Below, one piece after another: positions 8,452-17,917 of a stretch of 39,656 nucleotides of DNA (position 1 is its first letter; every line of letters begins with the position of its first letter). Below the pieces are notes generated by a model. The model had not been told where the DNA came from and ran no database searches. It worked only from the letters and a program-made list of their open reading frames with translations. The position numbers and the translations under genes were made by a program. The DNA is from Clostridiales bacterium (GTDB taxonomy: Bacteria; Bacillota; Clostridia; Caldicoprobacterales; UBA3941). The stretch spans positions 1 to 39,656 of the forward strand of contig JAAYGY010000006.1 of NCBI GenBank assembly GCA_012735575.1, given 5' to 3'.

Positions 8452-8784
8452 ATGGATTGGAAATATGAGAATGGGCGTATATATAGCGTAGATGAAAACA
8501 ATGAGTTGATTGCCGAAACCACCTTTGTTTTTAAAGAAAACGGGGAGGTCGATATTGATTATACTTATGTCCACCCCCGCTTAAGAGGAAAGGGGATAGC
8601 AGGCAAAATGATGGAAGTTGTTGCTGAATATTTAAGGAAAAATTCATTAAAGGTAACTGCTACCTGTTCATATGCAAATGCCTGGCTTAAAAAACACAGA
8701 GAATCATATTCAGATATAATATCGGAAGATGTAGACAATGAATTCATCGCGTGTAAACTAAATGGAAGAAGAGATCATCAATAA
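8452..8784 (+). CDS. small GNAT-fold N-acetyltransferase-like protein (YjdJ/NATD1 type)
   Basis: From ATG 8452 the product has 110 residues. It shows the short GNAT core typical of the single-domain YjdJ/NATD1 group (Pfam Acetyltransf_CG): an N-terminal beta pair, the acetyl-CoA pyrophosphate motif VHPRLRGKGIAGKM, and the CSYANAWLKKH segment near the end that marks this subgroup. The substrate is unknown. ATG 8452 is favoured over the TTG at 8389 because AGGAG lies 7 nt upstream and the family begins at this point. The sulfatase starts 35 nt downstream, so the two may be co-transcribed, but a functional link is not evident. Confidence 0.82.
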   Translation: MDWKYENGRIYSVDENNELIAETTFVFKENGEVDIDYTYVHPRLRGKGIAGKMMEVVAEYLRKNSLKVTATCSYANAWLKKHRESYSDIISEDVDNEFIACKLNGRRDHQ

Positions 8785-8819
8785 GTAAACTCTACCATTT
8801 ACATATTGGAGGAGTCTCT

Positions 8820-10274
8820 ATGAAAAGGCCAAACGTTGTTTTTATACTAACGGATGATCAGGGTGCTTGGGCTTTGAACTGTGCAGGCACCCCAGAAATA
8901 CATACTCCAAATTTGGATAGAATTGCACAGCGGGGGATGAGGTTTGACAATTTCTTTTGTGTATCACCTGTTTCGTCCCCTGCCAGAGCATCCCTTTTAA
9001 CCGGTGATATTCCATCATCACATGGTGTGCATGATTGGATACGCAGTGGTAATTTAGATAGAGAAAAATTTGAAGATGTGGGACGGCAAAATCCTTACTT
9101 TGGTGGTTATGACGATGAAGACAAACCAATTCGATACTTGGGAGGTAAAACAACCTACACTGATGTATTAGCACAAAATGGTTATACATGTGCTCTAAGT
9201 GGTAAGTGGCATCTGGGTGATAGCATCCAACCACAACATGGTTTTAAATATTGGTACACTATAGGCAAAGGTGGCTGTTATTACTATTATCCAGATATAG
9301 TTGAGGATGGTAATATAATAATAGAGAATGGCTATGTAACCGATTTAATTACAGATAAAGCTTTAGATTTTCTTGATGATCTAACAGTGCAGGATAATCC
9401 CTTTTATCTGAGTGTACATTATACAGCTCCCCATTCACCTTGGGAAGCTGAGCATCATCCTGATGAGTTCATAGAAATGTATAAGGATTGTGAGTTTGAA
9501 AGTATTCCAAATGTTCCTGATCACAAAGATATGGCTACTGGACCTGTTTACGGGACACAAAAACGCAGAGAGAATCTGATTGGCTATTTCGCAGCAGTAA
9601 CTGCCATGGATTATAATGTTGGGAGAATATTGGATAAGCTAGAAAAGATAGGTATACTCGATGATACCATAATTATATTCTCTTCAGATAATGGGATGAA
9701 CATGGGGCATCATGGTATATGGGGTAAGGGTAATGGAACTTTTCCTATGAATATGTATGATACATCTGTAAAGGTTCCATTCTTAATTTCCTATCCCAGC
9801 TTAATTCCAAAGGGAAGTGTATGCAGTGATATGGTTAGTGCTTATGATTTCTTCCCCACTCTGATGGACTTATTGGGCATAAAAACTGATGCAATCAAAG
9901 ATTTGCCAGGAAGAAGCTTTTACAAATCCCTGTTAGGTGAATCAAGGGATAGTGATGACAGTAGTATTGTGGTCTTTGATGAGTATGGTCCTGTTCGTAT
10001 GATACGTTCACGCCATTTTAAATATATACACCGTTACCCCTATGGTCCCAATGAGTTTTATGATCTTGTAAAGGATCCTGATGAAAACAACAACTGCATA
10101 GATGATCCTAATTACAGAACTGAAATTCTAGAAATGCGCAAAAAACTGGAAAAATGGTTTGCTGAGTATGCAGATCCTGAAATTGATGGTACGCGCGAGG
10201 GAGTAACTGGTTTAGGCCAGCTTTGTCGTGCTGGAGTTCATTCTGAAAAGCTAGTTAAATATGCTCAAAGATAA
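8820..10274 (+). CDS. type I sulfatase of the Ser type (formylglycine-dependent)
   Basis: The enzyme hydrolyses a sulfate ester or sulfamate. The 484-residue protein begins with the alkaline-phosphatase superfamily metal motif NVVFILTDDQG (Asp12, Asp13). It carries the sulfatase signature S-x-P-x-R as SSPARASLLTG, so Ser52 (TCG at 8973-8975), rather than Cys, would become formylglycine. GKWHLG, HYTAPHSPW and SSDNGMNMGHHG supply further metal and substrate residues. No signal peptide is seen, so it is probably cytoplasmic and its substrate would have to be imported. Ser-type sulfatases require an anaerobic radical-SAM maturase, and one is encoded at 12972-14114. GGAGGAGTC precedes the ATG. The substrate cannot be read from the sequence; a host glycan fragment or a small sulfate ester is possible. 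Confidence 0.93.
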   Translation: MKRPNVVFILTDDQGAWALNCAGTPEIHTPNLDRIAQRGMRFDNFFCVSPVSSPARASLLTGDIPSSHGVHDWIRSGNLDREKFEDVGRQNPYFGGYDDEDKPIRYLGGKTTYTDVLAQNGYTCALSGKWHLGDSIQPQHGFKYWYTIGKGGCYYYYPDIVEDGNIIIENGYVTDLITDKALDFLDDLTVQDNPFYLSVHYTAPHSPWEAEHHPDEFIEMYKDCEFESIPNVPDHKDMATGPVYGTQKRRENLIGYFAAVTAMDYNVGRILDKLEKIGILDDTIIIFSSDNGMNMGHHGIWGKGNGTFPMNMYDTSVKVPFLISYPSLIPKGSVCSDMVSAYDFFPTLMDLLGIKTDAIKDLPGRSFYKSLLGESRDSDDSSIVVFDEYGPVRMIRSRHFKYIHRYPYGPNEFYDLVKDPDENNNCIDDPNYRTEILEMRKKLEKWFAEYADPEIDGTREGVTGLGQLCRAGVHSEKLVKYAQR

Positions 10275-10411
10275 TAACATCTTGAAAGCTATATAAATTA
10301 ACTGGTTATATTAGTTTGACTGTTAGGTCACTATCTAAATAAAGGCTAATAATGAGCAACGATTAATAACCATTATTCATATTAGGTGAGTTTATACAAC
10401 GATCTAAATTA

Positions 10412-10463
10412 AAGCGGTTGCATAGTAGGTAGTCAACCTACTAGTGCAGCCGCTGTTTTATTT
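10412..10463 (+). terminator. intrinsic terminator after the sulfatase gene
   Basis: A long near-perfect hairpin has the arms AGCGGTTGCATAGTAGGT and ACCTACTAGTGCAGCCGCT around a short AGTCA loop, followed by GTTTTATTT. It separates the sulfatase transcript from the downstream regulator. The remaining 10275-10546 region holds only the promoter listed next. Confidence 0.85.
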
Positions 10464-10488
10464 AAAACTTAACATCCTTTAAAACATA

Positions 10489-10517
10489 TTGCCAAAATGG
10501 TTAAAAGATGATAAAAT
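10489..10517 (+). promoter_or_regulatory. probable sigma-A promoter of the ROK regulator operon
   Basis: TTGCCA (10489-10494) and TAAAAT (10512-10517) are separated by 17 bp, about 30 nt upstream of the ROK gene start. Confidence 0.6.
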
Positions 10518-10546
10518 CTCTTAAGACATTCCATAGGAGGTGAGTT

Positions 10547-11767
10547 ATGTCCTGCAGTTGGTTACTAGAAAATATGTCGCAAGATACTAAAACCATATTT
10601 GGTGCCATTCAGAAGAATGGGCCGATTACCAAAAGCGACCTAACACTTTTAACCAAAATGAAATTAACTACACTAAACAGATCTATGAAGCCCTTGCTAA
10701 GTCATGGCTTAATTGTAGAAGCTGACGTTGGTGAGTCAACCGGAGGACGAAAACCCATATTATACGATGTAAATCCCGGCAGGTACTACATAATAGGCAT
10801 AGATATTTCAAGAACCTATACACAGGTAGTAATAACCAATTTGAAAATGAAAATACTACATACTTTTGAATTTGAAATGACATCCTCACATTCACCATAT
10901 AGAACAGTAGATTTAATTTCAGATTGGCTGATAAGTATTTATGAAAAAACCGGGATTGAAACAACTGAAATAATAGGTGTCGGTTTAGGAATAGTGGGAC
11001 CATTGCGCAGAGAAGAAGGAAAAATGGTGGGAGCAAAAGGTTTTGATGCTCCTGGTTGGGAGTATGTTCCTATAAAAAGTATCATTGAACATAAGTTGCA
11101 ACTTCCTGTTTCTATGGACAACGGTGCCAACACAGCTGCTTTAGCTGAATATTTTTTTGGGTGGGGTAAGGATTTGTCCAGTATAGCCTATATAAATTGC
11201 GGTGTTGGCATCAGAGCCGGGGTTATATCATCTGGTCATCTAGTAAGGACTATAAATGATGCAGAGGATGCCCTTGGACATATGATAATCGATGTAGATG
11301 GGGAATTGTGTATTTGTGGCAATCATGGATGTATTGAGTGCTATTCAACTATTCCGGCAATCGAAAAAAGATTTATCTCTACCCTAAAAAAGGGTAGAAG
11401 CTCAATAGTGACCAAGGATATGTCATCTATAAATTATATGGATATATTAGAGGCAACAGAGCATGGGGATACCTTAGCAAGAGAAGTGATTATAGACAGT
11501 GCTCTTATATTTGGGGCGGGGATCTCTAACTATATAAACCTTGTAAATCCTCAGCTTATTATTTTAAGTGGGCCACTAATAAAATATTCTGATACATTTT
11601 ATAAAATAACTGTGGATACAGCCATGAAAAAAAGCTACTTGGCAAAGGATCATAAGATTCACTTTATAAAAGGTGGTTATTTCAAGGATAATGTAATAGC
11701 AGTAGGGGCTGCAGTAATGGTAATAGAAGAATTATTAGGGAGGGACCATATTGAAGAAAAAAGCTAA
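10547..11767 (+). CDS. ROK-family transcriptional regulator (NagC/XylR type)
   Basis: This 406-residue protein is likely a carbohydrate-responsive repressor. Residues about 10-75 form a winged helix-turn-helix (NGPITKSDLTLLTKMKLTTL, then a TGGRKP wing). The rest is a ROK sugar-kinase-like domain with IIGIDISRTY, DNGANTAALAEY, and the zinc-binding ROK signature CxCGxxGCxE seen as CICGNHGCIE. The presence of the DNA-binding domain makes a regulator more likely than a kinase. It lies between the sulfatase and the CHR transporter/maturase genes, so it probably controls this island in response to a sugar derived from the sulfated substrate (inference). The next gene starts inside its 3' end by 17 nt. 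Confidence 0.9.
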   Translation: MSCSWLLENMSQDTKTIFGAIQKNGPITKSDLTLLTKMKLTTLNRSMKPLLSHGLIVEADVGESTGGRKPILYDVNPGRYYIIGIDISRTYTQVVITNLKMKILHTFEFEMTSSHSPYRTVDLISDWLISIYEKTGIETTEIIGVGLGIVGPLRREEGKMVGAKGFDAPGWEYVPIKSIIEHKLQLPVSMDNGANTAALAEYFFGWGKDLSSIAYINCGVGIRAGVISSGHLVRTINDAEDALGHMIIDVDGELCICGNHGCIECYSTIPAIEKRFISTLKKGRSSIVTKDMSSINYMDILEATEHGDTLAREVIIDSALIFGAGISNYINLVNPQLIILSGPLIKYSDTFYKITVDTAMKKSYLAKDHKIHFIKGGYFKDNVIAVGAAVMVIEELLGRDHIEEKS

Positions 11768-12347
11768 TATAAAATTGCTTATTGAAATGTTTATTACATT
11801 TTTTAAAATAGGAGCCTTTACTTTCGGGGGTGGTTACGCAATGATACCCCTCATAGAAAGAGAGGTTATTGATAACAAGGGATGGATTAAAAATGAAGAG
11901 GAAATTATTGATGTATTTGCTGTAGCAGAATCCATACCTGGAGCCATTGCCATAAATTCCTCTACATTTGTAGGATATAAAATAGCAGGACGTAAAGGTG
12001 CTATAGTGGCAGCCTGTGGGGTAATTCTGCCTTCATTTATAACTATAACTGTAATTGCTGCCTTTTTTACAAGATTTCAGGACAATCCTATTGTAAAAGC
12101 TGCTTTTATGGGTATAAGGTCAACGGTAGTTGCTTTGATTTTGATGGCTGCAATTAAAGTAGGCAAAAAAGCTATAAAAGATAAATTTTCAGTTCTTATT
12201 ACCATAATGACTGTAATATTAGTGCTGGTGCTAGATATTCATGCTATTTTTGCTATTGTAATAGGAGCCATGGTGGGATTGGTAATCTATTTTACCTCGC
12301 CCAAAAAAGTAGCGAAAATCATTGGTAAAGGAGACGAGGCAAATTGA
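11751..12347 (+). CDS. CHR-family (chromate-type) transporter subunit 1
   Basis: The 198-residue hydrophobic protein has one CHR domain with about five or six membrane segments. The N-terminal signature reads FFKIGAFTFGGGYAMIPLIE, close to the family's SFGGP region, and the second motif reads ESIPGAIAINSSTFVGY, with PGA where the next gene has PGP. It starts at TTG 11751 with GGGAGGG upstream and overlaps the ROK gene. In Firmicutes the CHR protein is often split into two single-domain genes that work together. Members transport chromate, an analogue of sulfate. Beside a sulfatase, export or exchange of sulfate is a reasonable guess, but it is not shown by the sequence. Confidence 0.88.
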   Translation: MKKKANIKLLIEMFITFFKIGAFTFGGGYAMIPLIEREVIDNKGWIKNEEEIIDVFAVAESIPGAIAINSSTFVGYKIAGRKGAIVAACGVILPSFITITVIAAFFTRFQDNPIVKAAFMGIRSTVVALILMAAIKVGKKAIKDKFSVLITIMTVILVLVLDIHAIFAIVIGAMVGLVIYFTSPKKVAKIIGKGDEAN

Positions 12348-12928
12348 TATTTCTTAAGCTTTGGATAACCTTTCTAAAAATAGGTCTTTTTAGTTTTGGC
12401 GGCGGTTATGCTATGATTCCCATGATAGAAAAAGAGATAGAGGGGAATGGATGGCTTAGTGCTGCAGAGTTTTTTGATATAATAGCCATAGCTGAGATGA
12501 CTCCTGGTCCCATAGCTGTTAACTCGGCTACTTTCGTGGGATACAGGGCTGCAGGTGTTTTAGGAGGACTGGTAGCTACTCTTGGAGTTTCAATTCCTTC
12601 TTTAGTATTGATCCTTATTATTTCTAGATATTTCTTTAAGTTCCAGAATCACCCCTTAAATACAGTAATGTTTTATGGGATAAGGCCCGTTATAGCCGGG
12701 CTTATAACTACGGCAGCAGTATTTGTATCGGAGACTGCCATATTCAAAGAGGAACTTTCTATTAACCTGATTACAAAGATATTCAAGCAGCCTCTAGAGG
12801 TTCTAAATATAAGTAGTATTTTAATTTTTATTATATCCTTGGTGGCTCTTAAAAAATACAAATTACATCCAATACTAGCAATTGCGTTATCAGGTGGACT
12901 AGGGGTATTGCTTTTCTATGTGTTTTGA
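12344..12928 (+). CDS. CHR-family (chromate-type) transporter subunit 2
   Basis: This second single-domain CHR protein (194 residues) is paralogous to the preceding one. The motifs are FLKIGLFSFGGGYAMIPMIE and AEMTPGPIAVNSATFVGYRAAG, the latter with the canonical PGP. It starts with TTG at 12344, overlapping the previous stop by 4 nt, with AGGAGACG upstream, so the pair is translationally coupled and probably forms a heterodimer. Several hydrophobic helices fill the C-terminal half, including a strongly hydrophobic last helix ending GVLLFYVF. The substrate is uncertain, as for subunit 1. Confidence 0.88.
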   Translation: MIFLKLWITFLKIGLFSFGGGYAMIPMIEKEIEGNGWLSAAEFFDIIAIAEMTPGPIAVNSATFVGYRAAGVLGGLVATLGVSIPSLVLILIISRYFFKFQNHPLNTVMFYGIRPVIAGLITTAAVFVSETAIFKEELSINLITKIFKQPLEVLNISSILIFIISLVALKKYKLHPILAIALSGGLGVLLFYVF

Positions 12929-12971
12929 TGATAAGATAAATTGACTATTACATTGCAAAGGCGGGATGGAT

Positions 12972-14114
12972 ATGCCACCTATAAGTTTACTTATAAAACC
13001 GGCATCTAGCAACTGCAATCTTAGGTGCAAATATTGTTTTTACCATTCTCTGGCGGAAAATAGAGAAACCAGATCTTATGGTATTATGGATATAGATACT
13101 TTAGAAATATTAGTAAAAAAGACCTTAGAATACGCTGATGTTACCTGTACTTTTGCTTTTCAAGGAGGAGAGCCAACCTTAGCGGGTTTCGAATTCTTCG
13201 AAAAACTTATAGAATTTCAGGAAAAGTATAATACAAAGGGAGTAAAGATAAATAATGCTTTGCAGACCAATGGAATGGTTATAGATGACAGATGGGCAAA
13301 GTTTTTACATGACAATAACTTTTTAGTAGGTCTATCTTTAGATGGGACAAAGGATATACACGATATGAATAGGATAGATGCTGCCACCAAGGGTACTTTT
13401 AACAGGATAATGAAAACTGTTGATTTGTTTAATAAATATAAGGTTGAATACAATATTCTCTTTGTAGTTAGTTCAACTGTAGCCAGACATACCGCAAAAA
13501 TATATAATTTCTTTAAACGTAAAAATTTTAGATATCTTCAGTTTATACCATGTTTGGATCCTTTAGATGAAGAACCTGGCGGACATGTATATTCATTAAC
13601 TCCTGATAGATTTACTACTTTCTTAAAAACCCTTTTTGATCTATGGTATGAAGATATAAAACAGGATAATATAATAAGTATAAGATATTTTGATAATCTA
13701 GTTGGAATGATTATGGGATATCCTCCTGAGAATTGTGGTATGTCGGGGATATGCAGATGTCAGTTTGTGGTAGAGGCTGATGGAAGAGCATATCCATGTG
13801 ACTTTTACGTGATTGATGAATGGTGTCTTGGAAATCTCAAAGATAAAGAATTTGATGAGATCTCAAAGACAGATACTGTAAAGGAATTTATAGGAGTTTC
13901 AAGATATGTAGATCCAAAATGCAGGGAGTGTAAATGGTTTAATCTTTGCCGAGGAGGATGCAGGAGAAACAGGGAGCCCTTTGCTGATGGTAAACCAGTA
14001 TTGAACTACTTTTGCGCCTCCTATATGGAATTCTTTGAATATGCTGCGCCTAGACTATATGAATTAGCAAGAATATTTTCAAGACGAATAGATTATGGAA
14101 TGGGAATGGAGTAG
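12972..14114 (+). CDS. anaerobic sulfatase-maturating enzyme (anSME), radical SAM/SPASM
   Basis: anSME oxidises the active-site Ser or Cys of sulfatases to formylglycine without oxygen. The 380-residue product closely resembles the characterised Clostridium perfringens enzyme. It starts MPPISLLIKPAS and has the radical-SAM CxxxCxxC as CNLRCKYC. With the start at 12972 these are Cys15, Cys19 and Cys22, the same positions as in that enzyme as I recall them; the ATG at 12966 would add two residues. FAFQGGEPTL binds SAM. The C-terminal SPASM domain holds NCGMSGICRCQF, YPCDFYV (with the probable catalytic Asp), CRECKWFNLCRGGC and a late Cys. It should activate the Ser-type sulfatase at 8820-10274, the only sulfatase in the window. 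Confidence 0.95.
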   Translation: MPPISLLIKPASSNCNLRCKYCFYHSLAENRETRSYGIMDIDTLEILVKKTLEYADVTCTFAFQGGEPTLAGFEFFEKLIEFQEKYNTKGVKINNALQTNGMVIDDRWAKFLHDNNFLVGLSLDGTKDIHDMNRIDAATKGTFNRIMKTVDLFNKYKVEYNILFVVSSTVARHTAKIYNFFKRKNFRYLQFIPCLDPLDEEPGGHVYSLTPDRFTTFLKTLFDLWYEDIKQDNIISIRYFDNLVGMIMGYPPENCGMSGICRCQFVVEADGRAYPCDFYVIDEWCLGNLKDKEFDEISKTDTVKEFIGVSRYVDPKCRECKWFNLCRGGCRRNREPFADGKPVLNYFCASYMEFFEYAAPRLYELARIFSRRIDYGMGME

Positions 14115-14120
14115 TAAACA

Positions 14121-14270
14121 GTGATCAGGATAGGTAAAGCAGGAAAAAAACTAGCTGGGATGCTGATAAATTATATTAAGTTATTCTTAATACCCGTGGT
14201 ATTTGTGTTTATGCTGCTAGCATTAATAGCAAAGGGAATAAAGATGTTAATTAAAAAAGCGACCGCATAA
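14121..14270 (+). CDS. possible 49-residue single-span membrane peptide
   Basis: A GTG at 14121, with TGGAG about 9 nt upstream, opens a frame ending at TAA 14268-14270. The product would have a basic N-terminus (IRIGKAGKK), one clear hydrophobic helix (LFLIPVVFVFMLLALIA) and a basic tail. It follows the maturase stop by 6 nt. Its last codons run into the bidirectional terminator, which is compact but not unusual. I do not recognise a family. Support is the membrane-protein pattern and position only. Confidence 0.42.
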   Translation: MIRIGKAGKKLAGMLINYIKLFLIPVVFVFMLLALIAKGIKMLIKKATA

Positions 14271-14286
14271 TGCAGTCGCTTTTTAT
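14253..14286. terminator. bidirectional intrinsic terminator between the sulfatase island and groEL
   Basis: AAAAGCGACCGCAT and ATGCAGTCGCTTTT form a hairpin with one mismatch. There is a T-run on the + strand and an equivalent A-run on the 5' side, so it can serve both convergent transcripts. Confidence 0.8.
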
Positions 14287-14293
14287 TCTTATA

Positions 14294-16264
<1,971 letters not shown>

Positions 16265-16270
16265 TTATTG

Positions 16271-16297
16271 TTAGCACTCTCAGTTGATGAGTGCTAA
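16271..16297 (-). promoter_or_regulatory. CIRCE operator (HrcA-binding site) of groESL
   Basis: The perfect inverted repeat TTAGCACTC-N9-GAGTGCTAA matches the CIRCE consensus exactly, 46 nt upstream of groES. HrcA is expected to repress groESL from here and to release it on heat shock. Confidence 0.97.
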
Positions 16298-16302
16298 TCC
16301 AA

Positions 16303-16330
16303 GATATAGTTTATAAAAAAGAGGTGTGAA
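16303..16330 (-). promoter_or_regulatory. probable sigma-A promoter of groESL
   Basis: On the - strand, TTCACA (16330-16325) and TATATC (16308-16303) are 16 bp apart and lie immediately upstream of CIRCE, so the operator would cover the transcription start. A second reading (TTGCCA/TATAAA, 16 bp) overlaps it. Confidence 0.55.
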
Positions 16331-16497
16331 TGGCAAATCTTGTATTGCATCATATGTGGCTGATAGTCGCGAAAAAATTGCGAAACATCTAAATAGCTTA
16401 CAAATACTCTCAAAATCTATTAAAATCACCCAGTAAAAATTTTAACGGAATAAAGCCATATAAATAACAGTGCAAGATGAAGGAAAAAAATCTATTT

Positions 16498-16504
16498 TGT
16501 CGAA
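16498..16504 (+). promoter_or_regulatory. possible Spo0A box upstream of the dCMP deaminase gene
   Basis: TGTCGAA, within TTTTGTCGAATA, matches the Spo0A core box 47 nt upstream of the gene. A 7-bp match occurs by chance fairly often, so this is only suggestive. The rest of the 16331-16550 gap shows no other clear element. Confidence 0.25.
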
Positions 16505-16550
16505 TACTTAGTAGATATTAGAACTAATAATCACAGCGAGGAGATAGACT

Positions 16551-17009
16551 ATGAACAATAAATGGGATAAAAGATTCATGGATATGGTAAAGCTAATATC
16601 CGAATGGTCTAGCTGCTACCAACATAACAGGAAAATTGGTGCAATCATAGTTAAGGATAAACGAATATTAACTACAGGCTATAATGGTGCTCCTTCAGGA
16701 TATCCCAGCTGCGTAGAAAGAGGAGAATGTATAAGAAGAATAAGGGATATCCCGTCTGGTACAAAGCACGAATATTGCTATGCAATACATGCTGAACAAA
16801 ATGCCATTATACAGGCTGCCAAACTAGGGGTATCCATTGATGGAGCCACACTATATTGTACTCACCAACCTTGTGTTATATGTGCAAAGCTAATAGTAAA
16901 CAGTGGCATTATCAGAGTGGTATACAAAGAACCATATCCTGATTCCCTGGCTGTTGAAATATTGGTGAACAGTGGTGTTAGCTTAGAACAATATATGGAA
17001 AAGGATTGA
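16551..17009 (+). CDS. dCMP deaminase family protein (ComEB-like)
   Basis: The enzyme deaminates dCMP to dUMP, feeding thymidylate synthesis. The 152-residue protein has the zinc-dependent cytidine deaminase motifs HAEQNAI (zinc His plus catalytic Glu) and CTHQPCVICAK (two zinc Cys). It also has GYNGAPSGYPSC and a Cys-containing insert (ERGECIRR) as in bacterial dCMP deaminases. GCGAGGAGATAG precedes the ATG. It stands alone, convergent with the DUF6062 gene. Confidence 0.9.
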   Translation: MNNKWDKRFMDMVKLISEWSSCYQHNRKIGAIIVKDKRILTTGYNGAPSGYPSCVERGECIRRIRDIPSGTKHEYCYAIHAEQNAIIQAAKLGVSIDGATLYCTHQPCVICAKLIVNSGIIRVVYKEPYPDSLAVEILVNSGVSLEQYMEKD

Positions 17010-17027
17010 ATAGTCAATCCTTTTTTT
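17001..17027. terminator. intrinsic terminator between convergent genes
   Basis: AAGGATTGA and TCAATCCTT form a 9-bp hairpin with an ATAG loop, followed by seven T residues on the + strand. The hairpin uses the last codons of the deaminase gene and reaches the stop of the opposing DUF6062 gene. It is weaker in the - direction. Confidence 0.8.
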
Positions 17028-17805
17028 CATGGTCAATTGCTGGTGGCTCCATATAAGTTCCTGACAATTTCTGAATTGTTTTAGGCAGGGCATCCCTGGA
17101 ATTTCCCCAGGGCTTATCTTTGTTTCGATAATCAAATTTCTTTGTAAACCATTCCAGGTCTCCTTCCAATTCCTTTAGAGCTTCTAACTGCATGGGCATT
17201 ATAAAATTACACCATTCATCAAAAGTTTTGGTAGATAGGGTCTCGCTTGCTATTCTCATTATAAGGGCCAGATGATGGAGGCAAAAACCCTTTGATGAAC
17301 TTATAGTTTTTATAAATTCTTTATCTTTTTGCCATAGATGTAAAATTGTATAGGCGTATCTATCCAGTAGATTGTCCAGGCGATCACAGATCATACAGCT
17401 GTTGTGATGCTTATCCAACCAGGATAAAAGATTATCCAAAGCTGTATCTGGGCCACTCATTCGTTTGGGCAAAAATGAACCCAACTTTGAAACCAGGTTA
17501 TCATCTTTTTTTGCGCCTAAGTCTTTGGACAACTTTTCTAAGTTTTCTATGGTTTCTTTAAAATGGGTATGGGTAATGAGAGCTAGCCCCAGTCGATTCT
17601 TCTCATTATAAAGCAGTTTAAAGTGGTTGCCACAAAAGCCTGTCTTATTTACCTCTATTCTAGTGCTAGGCTCCATAACTGATCCACTGAGAAAAAAATC
17701 TACATATTCCTTTTCACACTTGTATTCCAGAACACATAATGGGCACTGATCCTCCTGATGATAGGCATCCCATACTGGAATAGTATCTATGTGGTATTTG
17801 ACCAT
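17014..17805 (-). CDS. DUF6062-family protein with duplicated CxxC/CxxH motif
   Basis: This 263-residue protein has no known function; it matches what I recall as the clostridial DUF6062 family. It appears to be an internal duplication. The first half has Cys21-x2-Cys24 and Cys58-x2-His61 (CPLC, GFCGNH). The second half has Cys137-x2-Cys140 and Cys175-x2-His178 (CMIC, GFCLHH), with nearly the same internal spacing. Two zinc or other metal sites are therefore likely (inference). No signal peptide or membrane helix is seen. The ATG at 17805 is chosen because GGAGGGAG lies just upstream; an ATG 14 codons earlier lacks such a site. It is divergent from the SPOR gene across about 110 nt. Confidence 0.78.
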   Translation of the reverse strand: MVKYHIDTIPVWDAYHQEDQCPLCVLEYKCEKEYVDFFLSGSVMEPSTRIEVNKTGFCGNHFKLLYNEKNRLGLALITHTHFKETIENLEKLSKDLGAKKDDNLVSKLGSFLPKRMSGPDTALDNLLSWLDKHHNSCMICDRLDNLLDRYAYTILHLWQKDKEFIKTISSSKGFCLHHLALIMRIASETLSTKTFDEWCNFIMPMQLEALKELEGDLEWFTKKFDYRNKDKPWGNSRDALPKTIQKLSGTYMEPPAIDHEKKD

Positions 17806-17917
17806 GATCTCCCTCCAAGTAAAGATATTATAGATGCATTGTATCATAAAACTACAATTCCTACCATAAATATAAACAAAGGAATCAGAAATCTATATTT
17901 TGGGGGAGGAAATGGAC

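Noticed and set aside
8842-9234. 130-codon ORF on the - strand
   Set aside because: It is antisense to the sulfatase gene and has the His/Cys-rich composition of a shadow frame.
11751-12928. Frameshift splitting a single CHR transporter gene
   Set aside because: Each half is a complete single-domain CHR protein with its own ribosome-binding site and N-terminal motif; split pairs are a known form in Firmicutes.
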